This document shows positions 17,408-25,993 of a stretch of 64,000 bases of DNA, one piece after another. The notes under the pieces were generated by a model. That model did not search any database. It had not been told where the DNA came from and saw nothing but the letters and a program-made list of their open reading frames with translations. The DNA comes from an uncultured Tenacibaculum sp. GTDB taxonomy: Bacteria; Bacteroidota; Bacteroidia; Flavobacteriales; Flavobacteriaceae. Position 1 is the stretch's first letter, and each line of letters begins with the position of its first letter. The stretch lies in NCBI RefSeq assembly GCF_947502995.1, contig NZ_CANNBW010000014.1, positions 62,001-126,000 of the forward strand. The letters run 5' to 3'. The translations under genes were made by a program, and so were the position numbers.

Positions 17408-19039
17408 TTATTTTAAATAGGAAGTTCTAATTTTACGTTTGTCGATTTTACCTCTAGAAGTCTTCGGAAGTTTATTTAAAAACTTAAACTCACTTGGTAC
17501 ATAATAATATGGTAAATCTCTTTCTATGGCTTCAATTATTTGATTCAAAAGAGTTTCTGTAGCTTTTTTATCAGTCAAACTAATAAAAGAAACCAAATGA
17601 TTTTTATGTTTTAAAGTAACAGCTCGTTTTACTTCATTAAAGTTTTCGATGATTTTAGTTATAGCATCAAGTTCAACACGAAATCCTTTAATTTTTACCT
17701 GATCGTCAATTCTTCCATAATGAATTAATTCTCCATTTTCATCCCATCTCCCTAAATCACCAGTATTGAACATCATATTCTCTCCTTTCAAAAAAATATC
17801 TTTAGCATATCTAGTTTTATTTAGTTCATCGTTATTGATGTATCCTTTAGTAACACAATCGCCACCAGCCCACATTACGCCAACATCACCAACTTTAACT
17901 GGTTTTTTGTCATTATCTAATACATAAACAGTATTGTTTGGTGTTGGTTTTCCAATAGAAAGCTCATAACTGTTTGGAACACATTTTTTCATGGTATTTA
18001 CAATCGTAGTTTCTGTTGGTCCGCAACAATTGTAAAAATCACATTTCTTAGACCAAGTATTAGCTAAAATTACAGGGCAAGGTTCTCCTGCTACAGCTAC
18101 AGCTTTAATTTCATGACATTGTTCTGCATCTATAGAAGTAAGGATAGTAGGGGTGGCAATAATAACATTGGCTTGTTTAGCAGTTTCTTCAATATCTTTT
18201 CCACGAATTAATAAAGTTCCTCCGTTTCCTAAACAACCTAAAACTTCCCAAGCGGCCATATCAAAAGAAATATTTAAAATTTGAGCAACTTTTATTCCAG
18301 GAGAAATACCAAGATTACCTGGAGCATTATATAGAATATTACATAGATTTTTGTGTGTTACTTCCACACCATTTGGAGTTCCTGTTGTTCCAGAAGTAAA
18401 TAAAATGAAACAAGAATTGTTAGCGTCATCATTCACATGATGAATTAATCGAATATTTCCATAGAGATTTTTATAGATTTCTTTTTCTAATTCTATATCT
18501 ATTTGAATTAGATCATCGCTTTTGAAAAAATCTAGCTTTTCAGAATAATCCGATTGTGTTAAAATGATTTTAATATCACCAAGTTTAGTAATTTCACTAA
18601 GCATATTTTTAGGAACTATTCTAGGATCTTGAGGAACATATACTGCTCTTAGTTTTAAAATGGCAATAATTCCAATTAGCATTTCTAAAGAACGATGTGT
18701 ATACAAACCTACTTTATCACCTCTTTTTATTCCTTTTTGTTTTAAGACTAAAGCAAGTATTGTGGCTTCATCATCAAGTTGTTTGTAAGTGATACTTAAA
18801 TTCCGAAATATAGCAGCAATATTTTCTGGTGTTTTTGATACCCAATACTCAAAAGCATGAATAACATTTTTGTATGGAGTATCGATTGCTGGAGCTATTC
18901 CATATTCAACAAATAAGTTTTGATCTTCGGATGATAGGTGTTTAATTTCCTCTAAATTAATCTGTTCTTGTCGTAGATTGATTTCTTCTTTTAAAGCCAA
19001 AGAGAAGTTATCATCATCATTGATAATTGATTTTTTCAT
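17408..19039 (-). CDS. stand-alone NRPS-type adenylation enzyme
   Basis: The 543-residue protein is an amino-acid-adenylation domain without condensation or carrier domains. It has the NRPS-like linker before A1, A3 at FTSGTTGTPNGVEVTHKN (about residue 213), A4 FDMAAWE, A5 YNCCGPTETT, A7 FNTGDLGRWDENGEL, A8 GRIDDQVKIKGFRVE and the A10 lysine in SRGKIDKR. Asp in A4 and Lys in A10 favour an alpha-amino acid substrate. By motif alignment to GrsA I read the specificity residues as D-M-W-I-A-A-C-I-V-K; no substrate follows from that by eye. It is the first gene of the operon. Confidence 0.85.
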   Translation of the reverse strand: MKKSIINDDDNFSLALKEEINLRQEQINLEEIKHLSSEDQNLFVEYGIAPAIDTPYKNVIHAFEYWVSKTPENIAAIFRNLSITYKQLDDEATILALVLKQKGIKRGDKVGLYTHRSLEMLIGIIAILKLRAVYVPQDPRIVPKNMLSEITKLGDIKIILTQSDYSEKLDFFKSDDLIQIDIELEKEIYKNLYGNIRLIHHVNDDANNSCFILFTSGTTGTPNGVEVTHKNLCNILYNAPGNLGISPGIKVAQILNISFDMAAWEVLGCLGNGGTLLIRGKDIEETAKQANVIIATPTILTSIDAEQCHEIKAVAVAGEPCPVILANTWSKKCDFYNCCGPTETTIVNTMKKCVPNSYELSIGKPTPNNTVYVLDNDKKPVKVGDVGVMWAGGDCVTKGYINNDELNKTRYAKDIFLKGENMMFNTGDLGRWDENGELIHYGRIDDQVKIKGFRVELDAITKIIENFNEVKRAVTLKHKNHLVSFISLTDKKATETLLNQIIEAIERDLPYYYVPSEFKFLNKLPKTSRGKIDKRKIRTSYLK

Positions 19040-19065
19040 GATCTATTTTAATAAAGGTTAATACT

Positions 19066-19092
19066 AAAATTGAAGAACTGCAGTTCAATTTT
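19066..19092. promoter_or_regulatory. inverted repeat in the adenylation-operon leader
   Basis: AAAATTGAA (19066-19074) and TTCAATTTT (19084-19092) are perfect 9-bp arms. Overlapping them, GAACTGCAGTTC (19075-19086) is a perfect 12-bp palindrome. It lies 26 bp before the minus-strand start codon at 19039 and could be an operator or an RNA hairpin in the leader. Confidence 0.5.
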
Positions 19093-19114
19093 ACAAGGAC
19101 AAATAACTTTTTAA

Positions 19115-19147
19115 AGTATCACAGAAGTATCACAGAAGTATAAAATA
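19115..19147. promoter_or_regulatory. 11-bp direct repeats, probable OmpR-type response-regulator site
   Basis: AGTATCACAGA is repeated exactly in tandem (19115-19125 and 19126-19136). A third, degenerate unit, AGTATAAAATA (8 of 11 matches), follows to 19147. An 11-bp direct repeat is the spacing bound by PhoB/OmpR-type regulators. The site lies between the divergent adenylation operon and the two-component genes, so it may control both. Confidence 0.6.
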
Positions 19148-19203
19148 TATGTAACATTTTAATTTTTTTATATTAGCACAACCCCGAATAAATCTACTCT
19201 CAA

Positions 19204-19929
19204 ATGAAAAAAATATTAATTATAGATGATGATAAGTCAGTTTCAAATCTTTTAAAAATTAACATTTTAAATCATGGTTATGCTGCAGAATTAGCTTTTG
19301 ATGGAGCTCAAGGACTTGATTTAGCAATAACTAATGAATATGCTTTAATTCTTTTAGATATTACTTTACCGAAACTCGATGGAATTGAAGTTTGCAAAAG
19401 AATTCGTCAAAAAAAAGAAGTTCCAATTATCATGCTTACAGGAAAAACCGATGAACTAGATAAAGTTTTAACTTTAGAATTAGGCGCAGATGATTATGTA
19501 ACAAAACCATTTGGAATTAGGGAATTAATAGCTAGAATTAAAGCTGTTTTAAGACGTTACGAATACAATTTTAATTTAGATATAAACAAGACCTTGGTTT
19601 TTGATGATTTATCTATTAATATTCCTAAACGAATAGTTTATAAAAAGAATTCTAGAGTTAATCTTTCTCCAAAAGAATTTGATTTATTGACTTTATTCGC
19701 AAATAATCCTGGTAAAATTTATAGTAGATCAACCCTTTTACAACTTGTATGGGGATATAATTTTAAAGGATATACGCATACTGTAAATTCACATATAAAT
19801 AGATTAAGAAGTAAAGTAGAGTACGATATGACTAATCCTAAATATATTTTAACAGAGTGGGGAATTGGTTATAAGTTTAATGAATCATTAACATCCTATT
19901 TAGATGAGCAAATACCGATCGTTGTCTAA
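19204..19929 (+). CDS. OmpR/PhoB-family response regulator
   Basis: The 241-residue protein has a receiver domain (DDD at residues 8-10, phosphoacceptor Asp52 in LLDITLPKLD, Lys in YVTKPFG) and a C-terminal winged helix (about residues 140-232, ending TEWGIGYKF). Its 3' end overlaps the sensor kinase gene by 26 bp. The divergent operon and the 11-bp repeats between them make that operon its likely target. Confidence 0.92.
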   Translation: MKKILIIDDDKSVSNLLKINILNHGYAAELAFDGAQGLDLAITNEYALILLDITLPKLDGIEVCKRIRQKKEVPIIMLTGKTDELDKVLTLELGADDYVTKPFGIRELIARIKAVLRRYEYNFNLDINKTLVFDDLSINIPKRIVYKKNSRVNLSPKEFDLLTLFANNPGKIYSRSTLLQLVWGYNFKGYTHTVNSHINRLRSKVEYDMTNPKYILTEWGIGYKFNESLTSYLDEQIPIVV

Positions 19930-21403
19930 TAGGTTTGTAGTTAAATTAAGTATTTCTTTTTTACTTACCATTTTAATAATTGGTGTTATTTATATATCAG
20001 TTACTTTTTTTTTGTTAGACAAATTCTATAGTCAAACTACACAACGATTAAATGCTGATATAGCCAATCATTTAATAGATGAAAAATTTAAAAGTTCATC
20101 CCCTTTTTTAGAAAATGGAAATGTAAATATTCAATTATTTGATGATGTAATGCATGATATGATGGCTGTTAATAGAGCTATTGAAGTGTATTTGTTAGAT
20201 GAAAATGGATTTGTATTACATTCTGTTGTTCTTGATCACTCTGATGCTTCAGAAGAAATAAAACAAGTTGATTTAACACCGATTCATAAATTCATAAATA
20301 ATAAAGAAGAGTATATTTTAGGAAATGATCCTAAGAATATATCAGAAAAGAAGATTTTTTCAGCAGCGTCATTTGAAAGTAACGGAAAAGTTGGCTACAT
20401 ATACATATTATTGGCTAGTCATGATTTTGAACAAGTTTGTAATAGTTTATTTAAATCTTATTTTTCCAAACTTACAACAACTACTATTATAATAACAACC
20501 CTATTGTCTTTAGCGATAGGGTGTTTAAGTATATTTTTAATTTCTAAAAGTTTACTTATTATTATTCATCATGTGAATAAATTCAAAGAAGGAAATTTAC
20601 AAAGTAGGATACCAGAAAAATCTACTAGTAACTTATCAATTTTAGCTACAACATTTAATGAAATGGCAGATACCATTTCTTATCATATAGAAGAAATAAA
20701 GTCAATAAATACATTTAAAAAAGAATTAATAGCTAATATTTCACATGATCTTAGAACGCCACTAACCATAATTAGAGGATATGCAGAGACATTAAATGAA
20801 GATAAAATTTTAATTACTGATGAAAATAGACAAGAGTTCTTAAAAATTATAGAGAAAAGTACTTTAATATTATCAGATTTAGTAAATCAATTATATGAAT
20901 ACTCTAATTTAGACACAAAACGTTTACCGATAAAGAAAACGATTTTTAATTTACCACAATTAGTAGATGAAATAGCTAGTCGTTATGGTATGATATCAAA
21001 ACAGAAGAAAGTTAACATACAAGTAGTTTGTAAACTCTATAAAAATCAATTTGTATTGGCAGATAAATTACTAATTGAAAGAGTAATTCAGAATATTTTG
21101 GATAATGCATTAAAGTTTACACCAAAATATGGAAATATAGTTTTACTGCTAGAAAATAATAAAGAACGAGCAGTTATAAGAATTAAGGATTCTGGCTTGG
21201 GAATAACTAAGACAGAAATTGATTCTATTTTTGACAGATGGTATACTTCTGGAGATACAACTGAGAGTAAAGGTTTAGGTTTAGCTATTTCAAAAAAAAT
21301 AATTGAATTGCATGGAACACATCTTATGATTTACTCAGAAGGAAAAAATAAAGGATCAGAATTTATGTTTTCGCTACCGAATACTACAGAATTAATAAAT
21401 TAA
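19904..21403 (+). CDS. sensor histidine kinase
   Basis: The 499-residue membrane kinase has helices near residues 12-35 and 190-215 that flank a periplasmic sensor of about 150 residues without a recognisable ligand motif. A HAMP region follows. The HisKA box has His281 (SHDLRTPLTII), and the ATPase has N box ILDNALKFTP, G1 DSGLGI and G2 GLGLAI. The cognate regulator gene overlaps its start. Its last 20 bp overlap the tail of convergent ald. The signal it senses cannot be inferred. Confidence 0.92.
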   Translation: MSKYRSLSNRFVVKLSISFLLTILIIGVIYISVTFFLLDKFYSQTTQRLNADIANHLIDEKFKSSSPFLENGNVNIQLFDDVMHDMMAVNRAIEVYLLDENGFVLHSVVLDHSDASEEIKQVDLTPIHKFINNKEEYILGNDPKNISEKKIFSAASFESNGKVGYIYILLASHDFEQVCNSLFKSYFSKLTTTTIIITTLLSLAIGCLSIFLISKSLLIIIHHVNKFKEGNLQSRIPEKSTSNLSILATTFNEMADTISYHIEEIKSINTFKKELIANISHDLRTPLTIIRGYAETLNEDKILITDENRQEFLKIIEKSTLILSDLVNQLYEYSNLDTKRLPIKKTIFNLPQLVDEIASRYGMISKQKKVNIQVVCKLYKNQFVLADKLLIERVIQNILDNALKFTPKYGNIVLLLENNKERAVIRIKDSGLGITKTEIDSIFDRWYTSGDTTESKGLGLAISKKIIELHGTHLMIYSEGKNKGSEFMFSLPNTTELIN

Positions 21404-22580
21404 TATCTCTAAAAGGAATATCAAACCAGTCACCAACCGTTTTATTAGTTAAAATTCCATGATAGAAATACATACCGTTACGTAAACTTTTATCGAATCT
21501 AGCAGCATTTTCAAAACCACCTTCTTCAGCAATGTTTAATAGGTAAGGAGTTAAGATGTTACTAATAGAAACAGAAGCCGTTCTTGCGTATCTAGAAGGA
21601 ATATTAGGAACACAATAATGAATAACGTCATGTTCTCTAAACGTAGGTTTGCTATGTGTAGTTACTCTAGAAGTTTCAAAACAACCACCTCTATCGATAC
21701 AAACATCAACAATAACTGCACCTATTTTCATTTGCTCTATCATAGTTTCAGTAACAATGATAGGAGATCTATCAACTCCTCTGATTGCACCAATGGCAAC
21801 ATCACAACGCATTAATGCTTTTAATAAAGACTTTGGTTGAACAGTAGATGTATAAATAGGTCCAGGAATGGCTTCTTGTAATTTTCTTAATTTAGTAATA
21901 GAATTATCAAAAACTTTTATACGAGCACCTAAACCAATAGCAGCTTTTGCAGCTGATTTACCAACGGTTCCAGCCCCTAAAATAACAACATCAGTAGGAG
22001 GAACACCACTTACATTTCCTAATAATAAACCATTTCCTCCATTTGCAGAAGACATTAATTCTGCTGCTATATGCATAGATGATATTCCTGCAATTTCACT
22101 TAGTGATTTTAAAACAGGGTATACACCATCTTCATCTTTTATGTAATCGTAAGCTATAGCTGTAATTCTCTTTTTAGCTAAAGCTTCGAAGTATTTTTTA
22201 TCTTGAGTTTTTAATTGTAAAGCAGAAATTAAAAATGATTGTGGATTCATTAATTTAATTTCGTCTAATGTTGGTGGTTCAACTTTCACAACCAAATTAC
22301 AAGCAAAAACTTCTTTTATATCATAAGATATTTTAGCACCAGCTTCAGAATATTCTCTGTCTGTATAATTAGTACCTTCTCCAGCGTTATTTTCAACAAC
22401 AACTCTATGGCCATGTGCTACTAAAGCGGCAACAGCATCGGGTGTTAAACTAATTCTCTTTTCTTCTAATCTGGTTTCTTTAGGTAACCCTATGAATAAC
22501 TCTCCTTTTTGCTTTTTAATTTCTAGCATTTCAGGTTGAGGAAGTAGTTGTTCTTTAGTAAATGGTGTGATAGAACTCAT
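21384..22580 (-). CDS. ald: alanine dehydrogenase
   Basis: The enzyme interconverts alanine and pyruvate with NAD. The 398-residue sequence has the family opening GLPKETRLEEKRISLTPDAV, the nucleotide fold VVILGAGTVGKSAA near residue 195, and the C-terminal block HYCVPNIPSRYARTASVSISN. The N-terminal extension of about 28 residues is usual for the Bacteroidota form. It follows tsaE by 4 bp in the porX-tsaE-ald operon. Confidence 0.9.
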   Translation of the reverse strand: MSSITPFTKEQLLPQPEMLEIKKQKGELFIGLPKETRLEEKRISLTPDAVAALVAHGHRVVVENNAGEGTNYTDREYSEAGAKISYDIKEVFACNLVVKVEPPTLDEIKLMNPQSFLISALQLKTQDKKYFEALAKKRITAIAYDYIKDEDGVYPVLKSLSEIAGISSMHIAAELMSSANGGNGLLLGNVSGVPPTDVVILGAGTVGKSAAKAAIGLGARIKVFDNSITKLRKLQEAIPGPIYTSTVQPKSLLKALMRCDVAIGAIRGVDRSPIIVTETMIEQMKIGAVIVDVCIDRGGCFETSRVTTHSKPTFREHDVIHYCVPNIPSRYARTASVSISNILTPYLLNIAEEGGFENAARFDKSLRNGMYFYHGILTNKTVGDWFDIPFRDINLLIL

Positions 22581-22584
22581 TAAT

Positions 22585-22992
22585 TTAGTTAAGTTGAATG
22601 TTTCTTAGATTATCGTCGGCTAATGTGATTGTTACTTTACTAGCATTTAAAGGTAATAAATTTTTAATATTATCAGGCCATTCTATTAAACACCAATGAC
22701 CTGAATCAAAATATTCTTCTACACCAATATCTAAGGCTTCTTCTTCATGGTTTATTCTATAAAAATCAAAATGATAAATGATGTCATCTGTTGTTGTATG
22801 ATATTCATTTACTAAAGAAAAAGTAGGAGAACTAATAATATCATTGCTTCCTAAAACTCTACATACTTCTTTAATAAGTGTAGTTTTTCCTACTCCCATT
22901 TCACCATTAAACAGTAAAATTTTATGTTTTGAATTGCTAATTAGTTCTTTAGCAATTATTTCAATTTCTTCTAATGAATAATTTTTATTCAT
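22585..22992 (-). CDS. tsaE: tRNA threonylcarbamoyladenosine biosynthesis ATPase TsaE
   Basis: TsaE is the ATPase that helps TsaB/TsaD form the t6A modification at position 37 of ANN-decoding tRNAs. The 135-residue protein has Walker A (GEMGVGKTTLIKEV, near residue 30), SSPTFSLVNEY and the conserved tail CLIEWPDN. It lies 3 bp after porX, and the TsaE-PorX neighbourhood recurs in Bacteroidota. Confidence 0.92.
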   Translation of the reverse strand: MNKNYSLEEIEIIAKELISNSKHKILLFNGEMGVGKTTLIKEVCRVLGSNDIISSPTFSLVNEYHTTTDDIIYHFDFYRINHEEEALDIGVEEYFDSGHWCLIEWPDNIKNLLPLNASKVTITLADDNLRNIQLN

Positions 22993-22995
22993 AAA

Positions 22996-24543
22996 CTATT
23001 TAGAATTATATATAGCGCAAGGTATAATAATTTCTTCTAATGAAATACCTCCGTGTTGATATGTATTTCTGTAATATTTTACAAAGTGGTTAAAGTTGTT
23101 TGGATATGCAAAAAACAAATCTTCTTTAGTGAAAATAAAAGGGCTATTTATAGATACACTTGGTAGAAAAATATCTCTTGGATTTTTAACTTCATAAACA
23201 TCTTTGTTCTCATAACTTAAACTTCTACCTGTTTTATATCTTAAGTTAGAACTGATATTTTTATCTCCAATTACTTTTGTAGGTGTATTACAGTTAATTG
23301 TTCCATGATCGGTAGTAATAATAAGTTTTTGTCCTAATTCTTTTGCTTTCTGAATAATAGAAAGTAATGGAGAATTTTTAAACCAACTAACAGTTAAAGA
23401 TCTGTAGGCTTTATCATCACCAACTAATTCTTTTATTACTTCCATTTCAGTTTTAGCATGAGAAAGCATATCAACGAAATTATATACTACGACAGTCAGA
23501 TCATTATTTTTTGTAGCATTATAATTTTCTTCTAAATCTTTTCCGTTTTTAAGAGAAGTAATCTTAAAATATTCGTGTTTAATGTTTAAGTTTAATCGCT
23601 TAATTTGTTCGGTTAAAAATTCATTTTCAAATAAATTTTTTCCACCTTCATCTGTATCGTTTTTCCAGTATTTAGGATGTCTTTTTTCCATTTCAGAAGG
23701 CATAAGACCTGAGAAAATAGCATTACGGGCATACTGTGTTGCGGTAGGTAGTATACTAAAATAAGAATGTTCAGTTTCTTTTCTATAGAAATTATTAATG
23801 TAAGGTTCTAACACTCTAAACTGATCATATCTTAAATTATCAATTACGACAACAAGTAGTCCTTGCTCTTTACTTAAATTAGGAACAATAAGATCCTTAA
23901 ACAGTGTATGCGACATTGTTGGTTTGTCGTCACTAGTTAACCAATCTTCATAATTCTTTTTTATGAATTTAAAAAAATGAGTGTTTGCTTCAGATTTTTG
24001 GCTTTCTAAGATTTCTAAAAGATTAGAGTCATCTATGTTTTCTAATTCTAATTCCCAGTGAATTAGTCTTTTATATAGGTTAATCCACTCTTGATAAGAA
24101 TTTACCATAGATAAATCCATAGATATTTTTCTAAACTCTTGCTGATAATTTAAAGTTGTTTTCTCAGTAACTAATCTAGAATGATCTAAATTCTTTTTTA
24201 AACTCAATAATATTTGGTTCGGATTAACAGGTTTTATCAAGTAATCGGCAATTTTAGAACCAATAGCTTCTTCCATTATATACTCTTCCTCACTTTTAGT
24301 AATCATAACTACCGGAAGATTAGCTCTTTTTTGCTTAATTAGATTTAATGCATCTAAACCAGAAATACCTGGCATATTTTCATCTAAAAAAACGATATCA
24401 AAATTCATATCATCTACTAAATCAACAGCATCAGTTCCATTCGTACATGTAGTAACTTTATAATTCTTTTTCTCCAAGAATAATATATGAGGTTTTAATA
24501 AATCTATTTCGTCATCTACCCAAAGGATATCAATTTTTCTCAT
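22996..24543 (-). CDS. porX: PorX-type response regulator with PglZ phosphatase domain
   Basis: The 515-residue protein has an N-terminal CheY-like receiver (DDE at 10-12, Asp54 in FLDENMPG, Lys near 103) and a helical linker. A PglZ/alkaline-phosphatase-superfamily domain follows, with VVVIDNLRYDQF near residue 230 and ITTDHGTINC near 410, which would bind zinc. PorX is the regulator that, with PorY and an ECF sigma factor, controls type IX secretion genes in Porphyromonas; its effector domain is a zinc phosphodiesterase. The PorY kinase is not in this window. Confidence 0.92.
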   Translation of the reverse strand: MRKIDILWVDDEIDLLKPHILFLEKKNYKVTTCTNGTDAVDLVDDMNFDIVFLDENMPGISGLDALNLIKQKRANLPVVMITKSEEEYIMEEAIGSKIADYLIKPVNPNQILLSLKKNLDHSRLVTEKTTLNYQQEFRKISMDLSMVNSYQEWINLYKRLIHWELELENIDDSNLLEILESQKSEANTHFFKFIKKNYEDWLTSDDKPTMSHTLFKDLIVPNLSKEQGLLVVVIDNLRYDQFRVLEPYINNFYRKETEHSYFSILPTATQYARNAIFSGLMPSEMEKRHPKYWKNDTDEGGKNLFENEFLTEQIKRLNLNIKHEYFKITSLKNGKDLEENYNATKNNDLTVVVYNFVDMLSHAKTEMEVIKELVGDDKAYRSLTVSWFKNSPLLSIIQKAKELGQKLIITTDHGTINCNTPTKVIGDKNISSNLRYKTGRSLSYENKDVYEVKNPRDIFLPSVSINSPFIFTKEDLFFAYPNNFNHFVKYYRNTYQHGGISLEEIIIPCAIYNSK

Positions 24544-24670
24544 AAGATTAATTTATTATCAAAGAACGATCAAATTAAATCTTTAGTGTCGCATAAAAAA
24601 ATAAAAAACTCTTAAAATTTTAGATATTTATGTTTTTGTTGTTCGTAAATAAGCATTGTTTATATTTACA

Positions 24671-24678
24671 TACTTTTG
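24671..24678 (+). promoter_or_regulatory. -7 promoter motif for the HD gene
   Basis: TACTTTTG matches TAnnTTTG and lies 31 bp upstream of the TTG start at 24710. No well-spaced -33 TTTG is visible, so the call is tentative. Confidence 0.4.
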
Positions 24679-24709
24679 TTCAACACATTAAAAAAGAAAA
24701 CACAACATA

Positions 24710-25948
24710 TTGAGTAAGTCTAAAACTAACAAGCTAAAAATACTTAACGATCCTATTTACGGATTAGTTTCTATCCCCAATTCCTTAATTTTTGATATTA
24801 TCGAACATCGATATTTCCAAAGATTAAGGCGAATTACTCAAATGGGACTTACAAATTTAGTTTATCCAGGTGCTAATCATACACGATTTCATCATGCAAT
24901 AGGGTGTATGCATTTAATGCAAAAAGCAATTCAAGCATTAAGATCTAAGAATATTGAAATCTCTGAAGATGAAGCAGTGGCTTTATGTATTGCTATTTTA
25001 TTACATGACATAGGACATGGAGCTTTTTCACATGCTTTAGAATACAGTATTGTAAATGAAATAACTCATGAAGAGATTTCGTTACTCTTTATGAAAGCAT
25101 TAAACAAAGAGTTTAAAGGAAAATTAAGTTTAGCTATAGAGATTTTTGAAGGTAAATACGAAAGAACCTTTTTTCATCAATTAATATCAAGTCAGTTAGA
25201 TATTGATCGATTAGATTATTTACAACGTGATAGCTTTTATACAGGAGTTGCAGAAGGAAATATTTCTTCTGATCGATTGATAGCTATGATGAATGTAAAA
25301 AATGATGAACTTGTTATAGAAGAAAAAGGAATTTATTCTGTAGAAAAATTTTTAATAGCTAGAAGACTAATGTATTGGCAAGTTTACCTTCACAAAACGT
25401 CTTTATCTGCGGAAACATTATTAGTAAAGATTTTACAAAGAGCAAAAACTATAACAAAAGAAGGAAAAGATTTACCAGCGAATAGCGCTTTAGATTATTT
25501 CTTAAAAGCACCAATTAATAAAGGAAACTTTAATGTTGAGACTTTAGAAATGTTTGCTAAACTTGATGATTATGATGTATTGTCAGCAATAAAAGAGTGG
25601 TGTGATAACGATGATTTTGTACTTTCTAAATTATCACAAATGTTAGTAAATAGAAAGTTACTGAAGTTAGATTTACAGAGTAAACCTTTTTATGAAAAAT
25701 ATAAAAATAAAGTTCAAGCTAAAGTAAAGAAGAAGTTAGGTGATCGAGAAAGTGATTTATCTTGTTTCGTTTTTGAAGATACGGTTTCAAATCAAGCTTA
25801 TAATAAATCTATTCCGATTAAAATATTAACAAAAAAAGGAAAGCTAAAAGATATCGCTAAAGCTTCCGACAATTTAAACATAGAAACATTAGCTGTTCCT
25901 GTGGTTAAATACTTTTATTGTTATCCAAAGAATTTTGCTTTGATCTAG
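24710..25948 (+). CDS. HD-domain phosphohydrolase
   Basis: The 412-residue cytoplasmic protein has an HD-superfamily domain: TRFHHAIGCMHLM near residue 60, LLHDIGHGAFSHALE near 98, and the distal SSQLDIDRLDYLQRDS. It resembles deoxyguanosine-triphosphate triphosphohydrolase-like proteins, though the substrate is unproven. I accept the TTG start at 24710, because the conserved opening ILNDPIYGLVSIP begins right after it and the next in-frame ATG is far inside the domain. It heads the lipid A gene run and is divergent from porX. Confidence 0.85.
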   Translation: MSKSKTNKLKILNDPIYGLVSIPNSLIFDIIEHRYFQRLRRITQMGLTNLVYPGANHTRFHHAIGCMHLMQKAIQALRSKNIEISEDEAVALCIAILLHDIGHGAFSHALEYSIVNEITHEEISLLFMKALNKEFKGKLSLAIEIFEGKYERTFFHQLISSQLDIDRLDYLQRDSFYTGVAEGNISSDRLIAMMNVKNDELVIEEKGIYSVEKFLIARRLMYWQVYLHKTSLSAETLLVKILQRAKTITKEGKDLPANSALDYFLKAPINKGNFNVETLEMFAKLDDYDVLSAIKEWCDNDDFVLSKLSQMLVNRKLLKLDLQSKPFYEKYKNKVQAKVKKKLGDRESDLSCFVFEDTVSNQAYNKSIPIKILTKKGKLKDIAKASDNLNIETLAVPVVKYFYCYPKNFALI

Positions 25949-25979
25949 ATCAACAGATTAAAACTAAACAAAAAATAAT

Positions 25980-25987
25980 TACTTTTG
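25980..25987 (+). promoter_or_regulatory. -7 promoter motif just before lpxD
   Basis: TACTTTTG fits TAnnTTTG, and the lpxD ATG follows only 6 bp later. A transcript from here would start at or next to the start codon and so would be leaderless. A clear -33 element is not visible. Confidence 0.45.
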
Positions 25988-25993
25988 CACCTA

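Noticed and set aside
19115-19147. Simple minisatellite slippage
   Set aside because: Chance expansion cannot be excluded, but the 11-bp period and position between a regulator and its likely target favour a binding site.
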